The notes under the pieces are model-generated. The model saw only the letters and a list, made by a program, of their open reading frames with translations, did no database searches and had not been told where the DNA came from. From positions 1 to 62,281 of the forward strand of contig DDIS01000202.1 in the NCBI GenBank assembly GCA_002338615.1: a stretch of DNA of 62,281 nt, in the 5' to 3' direction. The position numbers and the translations under genes are program-made. This document shows, in pieces, positions 58,289 to 62,281 of the stretch. The first letter of the stretch is position 1. Each line of letters opens with the position of its first letter. This DNA is from Proteobacteria bacterium UBA1844 (lineage in GTDB: Bacteria > Pseudomonadota > Gammaproteobacteria > Steroidobacterales > Woeseiaceae).

Positions 58289-58290
58289 AC

Positions 58291-59052
58291 TTACTGCGGT
58301 TTGCGTGCGCGAATTACGAAGCGATCCGTGTTGCGGCCCAGTGCTTCGTCATGAATATTCAGCGTGTGATCGTCGGCAGGATTGCTGAGGATATCGGCAG
58401 TCTCCTCGACGATAAACCCGGCCTGTTCGATTGCATCTATCGCGACGGGCAGTTCGATTCGGTGCAGGGCGAGATTGTCCTGGTCGCCCACGCCGACGTG
58501 GTCGATTACGCCGAAGACGCCACCGGGTTTCAACGCATCGAAAATTGCTCTGAGAAATACCTGTCCGGTCTCAGCGCCGTGATTATGCATGTCGTGCAGG
58601 TTTAGCGCGGTAAGTGCGGCATCGACGGGCGGCCCGACACTGAGGTCGTCGAAGTCTTCGAATAGCGGCTCAATATTCTTGAGCCGGGCGGCTCTTGCTT
58701 CGATAGTTGCGCCCGAGCGCTGCTTGCCACGCAATGTATTCTGCGCGATGACCTTGCCCTCTGGCCCGACAGCAGCTGCGAGGACTTCCGAATACCAGCC
58801 GCCGCCTGCGAGCGCATCCAGCACGCGCATACCTTCGCCAATCCCCAGGAATTCGAGCACCTCGGCAGGTTTGCGGCTGGCGTCGCGTTGTTTGTCTTCG
58901 GCAGGGCGGTCTGCGGCGGACATGGCCGCGTCAAAGCCAGGCGCAAGGTCGGCATGCGCAACGGAAGTGAGGACAGCGAAGCAGGCGGCAAGCAGCACGT
59001 TCTTCACTGTTCGTGTTGCGATGAAACCGGTATTTCCGGGGTGTATCGACAT
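58291..59052 (-). CDS. Exported class I SAM-methyltransferase-like protein
   Basis: From Met at 59052 (GGAGCATCTC upstream) the protein is 253 residues. It begins with a signal peptide ('VKNVLLAACFAVLTSVAHAD'). The mature part has a Rossmann methyltransferase fold: 'MRVLDALAGGGWYSEVLAAA' as motif I, 'VDAALTALNLHDMHNHG' as motif IV and 'LKPGGVFGVIDHVGV'. Motif I has Ala-Leu-Ala in place of the usual Asp-x-Gly-x-Gly, so SAM binding is uncertain. SAM is not known to be free in the periplasm, so a fold-only role is possible. This group is fairly widespread in proteobacteria. It stands alone. Confidence 0.86.
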   Translation of the reverse strand: MSIHPGNTGFIATRTVKNVLLAACFAVLTSVAHADLAPGFDAAMSAADRPAEDKQRDASRKPAEVLEFLGIGEGMRVLDALAGGGWYSEVLAAAVGPEGKVIAQNTLRGKQRSGATIEARAARLKNIEPLFEDFDDLSVGPPVDAALTALNLHDMHNHGAETGQVFLRAIFDALKPGGVFGVIDHVGVGDQDNLALHRIELPVAIDAIEQAGFIVEETADILSNPADDHTLNIHDEALGRNTDRFVIRARKPQ

Positions 59053-59199
59053 TGAGATGCTCCTTCTGATTCTTGACGACAGCATAACCTTGATTCCGGA
59101 TGGAGATTTGTGACAGAGAAAAGCTTCGATCCTGGCACGCTAACGAAAGTTCAAAAATCTGAACCTCTCGACGCTACAAATCTGGTTCGAAAGAAAGCT

Positions 59200-61515
59200 T
59201 CAGCGCTGCGCTTTTGCGTCCTGCGCATTCCGATTGCGCCAGACGTCGGCGACGGCGATAGCGCTCATGTTGAAGATGCCCCTGGCGGTTGAAGACGGTG
59301 TGACGAACTGTGCTGGCAATCGGGTTCCGGAAAGAATGGGGCCGATGAACAGCGCATCGTTCACCGAACGAATCAGCCCCATGGAGACATTCGCCGTATC
59401 GAGATCGGGCATGATCAACAGGTTCGCGGTGCCTTTTAACGAGGAGTTAGGATCCAGCGTGTCGCGAATAGCCTGGCTCATTGCGGTACTTGCATGCATC
59501 TCGCCATCGACTTCAAGCCCGGGCGCGCGTTCCTGCAATATGCGTACCGCATCGCGCATTTTTCTGGCTTCCGGCACGCGGGACGAACCAAAATTTGAAT
59601 GGGACAAAAGCGCGACTTTCGGGCGGATGCCAAAATCTCTGATGCGTTCAACGCACGCGAGGGTCGTCTCGACAATCTGCTCGCAGGAGGGATTGATGCT
59701 GATATGGGCATCCGCGATGAACAGTGGGCCACCAGGCAGAATGAGGACGCTCATGGACGATATTTTTTGCCGCTTTGCGTCGTGTCCTATTACCTCGATG
59801 ATGTCTTGCAGGTGATGGTCGAAGCGCCCGACCGAGCCGCAGATCAGGGCATCGGCTTCTTTGCGAACAACCATGCAGGCCGCAATCACGGTCGCATTCG
59901 TGCGCATCACTGTCTGTGCGGCGGACACTGAAACGCCGTTTCGACTGACCAGTGAATGATACAGCTGCCAGTATTGCCGATAGCGTGGATCGTCCTCCGG
60001 ATCGACCAGCTCGAAATCCTCATCCGCACGAATTCTGAGACCAAGCGATGCGATCTTGGCGGTGACTACAGTACGTCGACCTATCACAATGGCCTTGGCA
60101 ATGCCCTCGTCCAGGACACTTTGCACGGCACGTAGCACCGTTTCGTTTTCACCTTCCGCATAGACCAGGCGGGATCGATCTTTCTTCGCGACATCGATGA
60201 CCGGCTGCATGAACATCGCGCCGCGGTGGCTGAAGTTCTCCAGGCGAGTGCGATAGGCGTCCAGGTCCGCGACAGGTCGGGCCGCGACACCGCTGTCCAT
60301 CGCCGCTTTGGCAGTAGCAAGCGATACCTCGACGATCAAGCGATGATCGAACGGCTTTGGAATTATGTAGTCCGGCCCGAAGCGCAGCGATTCGCCCTGG
60401 TAGGCGTTGGCGACGACGTCGGTTGCTTCGCGAGTCGCGATATTGGCAATCGCATCGACACAGGCGACCATCATGTCCTTGTTGATCGTCCTGGCACCCA
60501 CATCCAGGGCACCCCGGAAGATAAAAGGAAAGCACAATACGTTGTTTACCTGGTTCGGGTAGTCGGATCGCCCGGTTGCAATAATTGCATCGGGCCGCGC
60601 TTTTTTAGCGACCTCGGGCAGGATTTCAGGAACAGGATTCGCGAGCGCGAGTATCAGTGGCTGCTTCGCCATCGCGCGAACCATGTCGGCATTGAGCACA
60701 TCAGGGCCCGACAATCCCAGGAACACATCGGCACCCGCGATGGCTTCCTCAAGTTTGCGCATCTCGGTAGACCGTGCATAGCGCGCTTTGTACTCATTCA
60801 TGTCTTCTTCGCGGCCTTCATACACGATGCCATGAATATCGGCCAGGATGATGTTTTCTTTGCGAAGGCCGAGTTCAACCAGCAGGTCGAGACAGGCTAG
60901 GCTTGCTGCGCCGCCGCCGGTTGACACGAGGCGAATGTCTTCGAGCTTCTTGTCGACCAGTCGCAAACCGTTCCGGATCGCGGCACCGACAACAATTGCA
61001 GTGCCGTGTTGATCGTCATGAAAAACCGGTATATTCATGCGCTCGCGAAGTTGCTGCTCTACGATGAAACACTCGGGTGCCTTGATGTCTTCAAGATTGA
61101 TGGCACCAAAGGTGGGTTCAAGCCGGGCGATCACTTCCACGAGCATTTCCGGGTCTGATTCCGCGATCTCGATATCAAAAACATCGATCCCCGCGAACTC
61201 CTTGAACAGGACCGCCTTTCCTTCCATGACCGGCTTGGCAGCCAATGGACCGATGTTGCCGAGTCCGAGTACCGCGGAGCCGTTGGTTACCACGCCGACG
61301 AGGTTGGCACGGACCGTGTAATCCGCGGCCATGTCCGGATTGTCGCGAATCTCGATACAGGGATACGCCACGCCGGGCGAGTAGGCCAGCGCAAGATCCA
61401 GCTGGTTAGCCATTGGCTTCGTGGGTTTTATCTTGAGCTTGCCGGCCGGAAGCAGTCGGTGGTAGCGCAGGGAGATGTCGCGGAGTGGATCGTTGCCTGG
61501 TTTCTTGCTACTCAT
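59200..61515 (-). CDS. maeB: NADP-dependent malic enzyme MaeB (malic enzyme plus phosphotransacetylase-like domain)
   Basis: This 771-residue protein has the hybrid MaeB architecture. The malic enzyme domain (about 1-430) has '[13 protein letters not shown]', '[20 protein letters not shown]', '[16 protein letters not shown]' and the NADP site '[16 protein letters not shown]'. The phosphotransacetylase-like C-domain (about 440-765) has '[20 protein letters not shown]' and '[12 protein letters not shown]'. It decarboxylates malate to pyruvate with NADPH formation; the C-domain binds acetyl-CoA as an allosteric regulator and is not catalytic in known members. It could supply NADPH for PHA synthesis. 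AGGAG precedes 61515; the frame upstream to 61617 is not part of the protein. Confidence 0.95.
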   Translation of the reverse strand: MSSKKPGNDPLRDISLRYHRLLPAGKLKIKPTKPMANQLDLALAYSPGVAYPCIEIRDNPDMAADYTVRANLVGVVTNGSAVLGLGNIGPLAAKPVMEGKAVLFKEFAGIDVFDIEIAESDPEMLVEVIARLEPTFGAINLEDIKAPECFIVEQQLRERMNIPVFHDDQHGTAIVVGAAIRNGLRLVDKKLEDIRLVSTGGGAASLACLDLLVELGLRKENIILADIHGIVYEGREEDMNEYKARYARSTEMRKLEEAIAGADVFLGLSGPDVLNADMVRAMAKQPLILALANPVPEILPEVAKKARPDAIIATGRSDYPNQVNNVLCFPFIFRGALDVGARTINKDMMVACVDAIANIATREATDVVANAYQGESLRFGPDYIIPKPFDHRLIVEVSLATAKAAMDSGVAARPVADLDAYRTRLENFSHRGAMFMQPVIDVAKKDRSRLVYAEGENETVLRAVQSVLDEGIAKAIVIGRRTVVTAKIASLGLRIRADEDFELVDPEDDPRYRQYWQLYHSLVSRNGVSVSAAQTVMRTNATVIAACMVVRKEADALICGSVGRFDHHLQDIIEVIGHDAKRQKISSMSVLILPGGPLFIADAHISINPSCEQIVETTLACVERIRDFGIRPKVALLSHSNFGSSRVPEARKMRDAVRILQERAPGLEVDGEMHASTAMSQAIRDTLDPNSSLKGTANLLIMPDLDTANVSMGLIRSVNDALFIGPILSGTRLPAQFVTPSSTARGIFNMSAIAVADVWRNRNAQDAKAQR

Positions 61516-61659
61516 GTCTTCTCCTGCCGGGTTTGGCGCATAGCGTACCACCAGAGCGCCCTGCAGTTGGACTCCCGGCAGCGGCAGGTTAAGCTCGGCG
61601 AAATTGTTTGCGCTCATTGTGTTCGCAAGACCGTAGTAAACTGGAGGGCAGTAAAGGCT

Positions 61660-62281
61660 ATGGCAGGGACGGATGGTTTGATTAACACGCAGTTACATCG
61701 GCTGGCGGCGCTGCAGATCGGGATCATGAGCTTGAGTCTCTCGGCGAGCGCCGCGGGGCTGGATAGCAATGAACAGCGACTCATCGACTGGATCGATGCG
61801 CATCCGGAACCCGTCATCGAACTGATCGAGAAGACCGTAAACATCAACAGCGGCACGCTGAACGTGAAGGGTGTACGTGCAGTAGGCCAGGTCTATCGCG
61901 ATGAGCTTGAGAAGCTCGGGCTAACGACCGAATGGATCGAAATGCCGCCTGACATGAAACGTGCCGGGCACCTCTTTGCCTGGAAGAAAACCGGTGATGC
62001 GCCAAGAGTGCTGATGATAGGCCACCTCGATACGGTCTTCGAGGCGGAGGAAGGATTTCAGTCATTCAGGCGCGACGGCAATATTGCGTATGGTCCGGGG
62101 GTAGACGACATGAAGTCAGGCAATGCCGTCATCGTGTACGCGCTCAAGGCCTTGTCTGCGACCGGGCTACTCGATGATATTCCCGTGGTCGTTGTGATGA
62201 CCGGTGACGAGGAATTCGCCGGATCGCCGCTGTCGCTGGCAAAAAAGGACCTTATCGAGGCCGCGAAATGGGCCGATATTG
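61660..62281 (+). CDS. M20-family metallopeptidase, glutamate-carboxypeptidase-like (3' end missing)
   Basis: The first 207 residues are visible. A signal-peptide-like start ('AALQIGIMSLSLSASAAG') is followed by the M20 core: metal ligand His in 'VLMIGHLDTVFE', bridging Asp in 'GPGVDDMKSGNAVIV' and the catalytic Glu pair in 'VVMTGDEEFAGSPLS'. The sequence resembles the carboxypeptidase G2 type, which releases C-terminal glutamate. The gene runs off the window edge. It is divergent from maeB, 144 nt away, with GGAGGG and AAAGG upstream. It may serve the glutamate-related cluster before it, but there is no direct proof. Confidence 0.9.
   Translation, partial: MAGTDGLINTQLHRLAALQIGIMSLSLSASAAGLDSNEQRLIDWIDAHPEPVIELIEKTVNINSGTLNVKGVRAVGQVYRDELEKLGLTTEWIEMPPDMKRAGHLFAWKKTGDAPRVLMIGHLDTVFEAEEGFQSFRRDGNIAYGPGVDDMKSGNAVIVYALKALSATGLLDDIPVVVVMTGDEEFAGSPLSLAKKDLIEAAKWADI

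Noticed and set aside
45552..58290. Island as an integrative element with a recombinase
   Set aside because: No integrase, transposase or tRNA attachment site is visible; the flanking repeats are REP-type, not element ends.
59150..59168. Short inverted repeat (GTTCA/TGAAC) near the end of maeB as terminator
   Set aside because: Only 5 bp, with no clear T-run on the maeB strand.

Overview
Organism and overall character. The window is about 57-58% GC, densely coded and Gram-negative: it has a TonB-dependent receptor, an OmpA-family protein, an autotransporter-type outer-membrane barrel and lipoprotein signals. A class I polyhydroxyalkanoate (PHA) cluster, a YbdG-type mechanosensitive channel, hybrid MaeB and a DgcN/DgcA pair point to a marine or sediment gammaproteobacterium. 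Woeseiaceae or a relative is my guess from gene content, not something the sequence proves. No tRNA, rRNA, CRISPR array, prophage or insertion sequence was recognised. The first and last genes are cut by the window edges.

Layout. 1-1.4 kb: end of a secreted beta-propeller protein. 1.5-4.7 kb (minus): ECF sigma factor translationally coupled to a TPR-bearing Ser/Thr kinase. 4.8-10.2 kb: MscM-type channel, two small membrane proteins, an AHSA1/SRPBCC protein, a class II aldolase and an M24 peptidase. 10.6-14.9 kb: a large secreted M4 metallopeptidase with an inserted PA domain, a small lipoprotein-like protein and a persulfide-dioxygenase-like MBL enzyme. 15.2-19.8 kb: PHA cluster (phasin, phaR, phaC, SDR) with a convergent atypical SDR. 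The phasin promoter carries two copies of a TGCAATGCA palindrome that look like PhaR operators.

20.2-36.8 kb: a TPR/TolB-like membrane protein followed by a long Tad (type IVb) locus: pilin, prepilin peptidase, TadE/TadG-like proteins, CpaB, an FHA-CpaF fusion ATPase, TadB, TadC, an FHA membrane protein, a Ser/Thr kinase, a second CpaF ATPase and an OmpA protein, then a membrane-linked methyltransferase. No secretin, TadZ or protein phosphatase is present. The set looks like a Tad machine under phosphothreonine/FHA control and is the strongest candidate for a poorly described system here.

36.8-41.2 kb (minus): a four-gene unit of lipoprotein hydrolase, Crp-like regulator, CHASE2 adenylate cyclase and secreted protein, plausibly a self-contained cAMP circuit. 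41.4-45.6 kb: an outer-membrane barrel protein and an exported caspase with Sel1 repeats and a long coiled coil. 45.7-58.2 kb: a PDZ protein, then a catabolic island: TonB receptor, DUF819 transporter, DgcN N-acetyltransferase and YkvI-like transporter on the minus strand with an AraC regulator, and two serine hydrolases around a DgcA-type racemase on the plus strand. I read it as uptake and breakdown of D-glutamate-containing peptides. Two REP-type repeats, in opposite arrangement, flank the stretch from the PDZ gene to the second serine hydrolase. 58.3-62.3 kb: an exported methyltransferase-like protein, MaeB and the start of an M20 carboxypeptidase.
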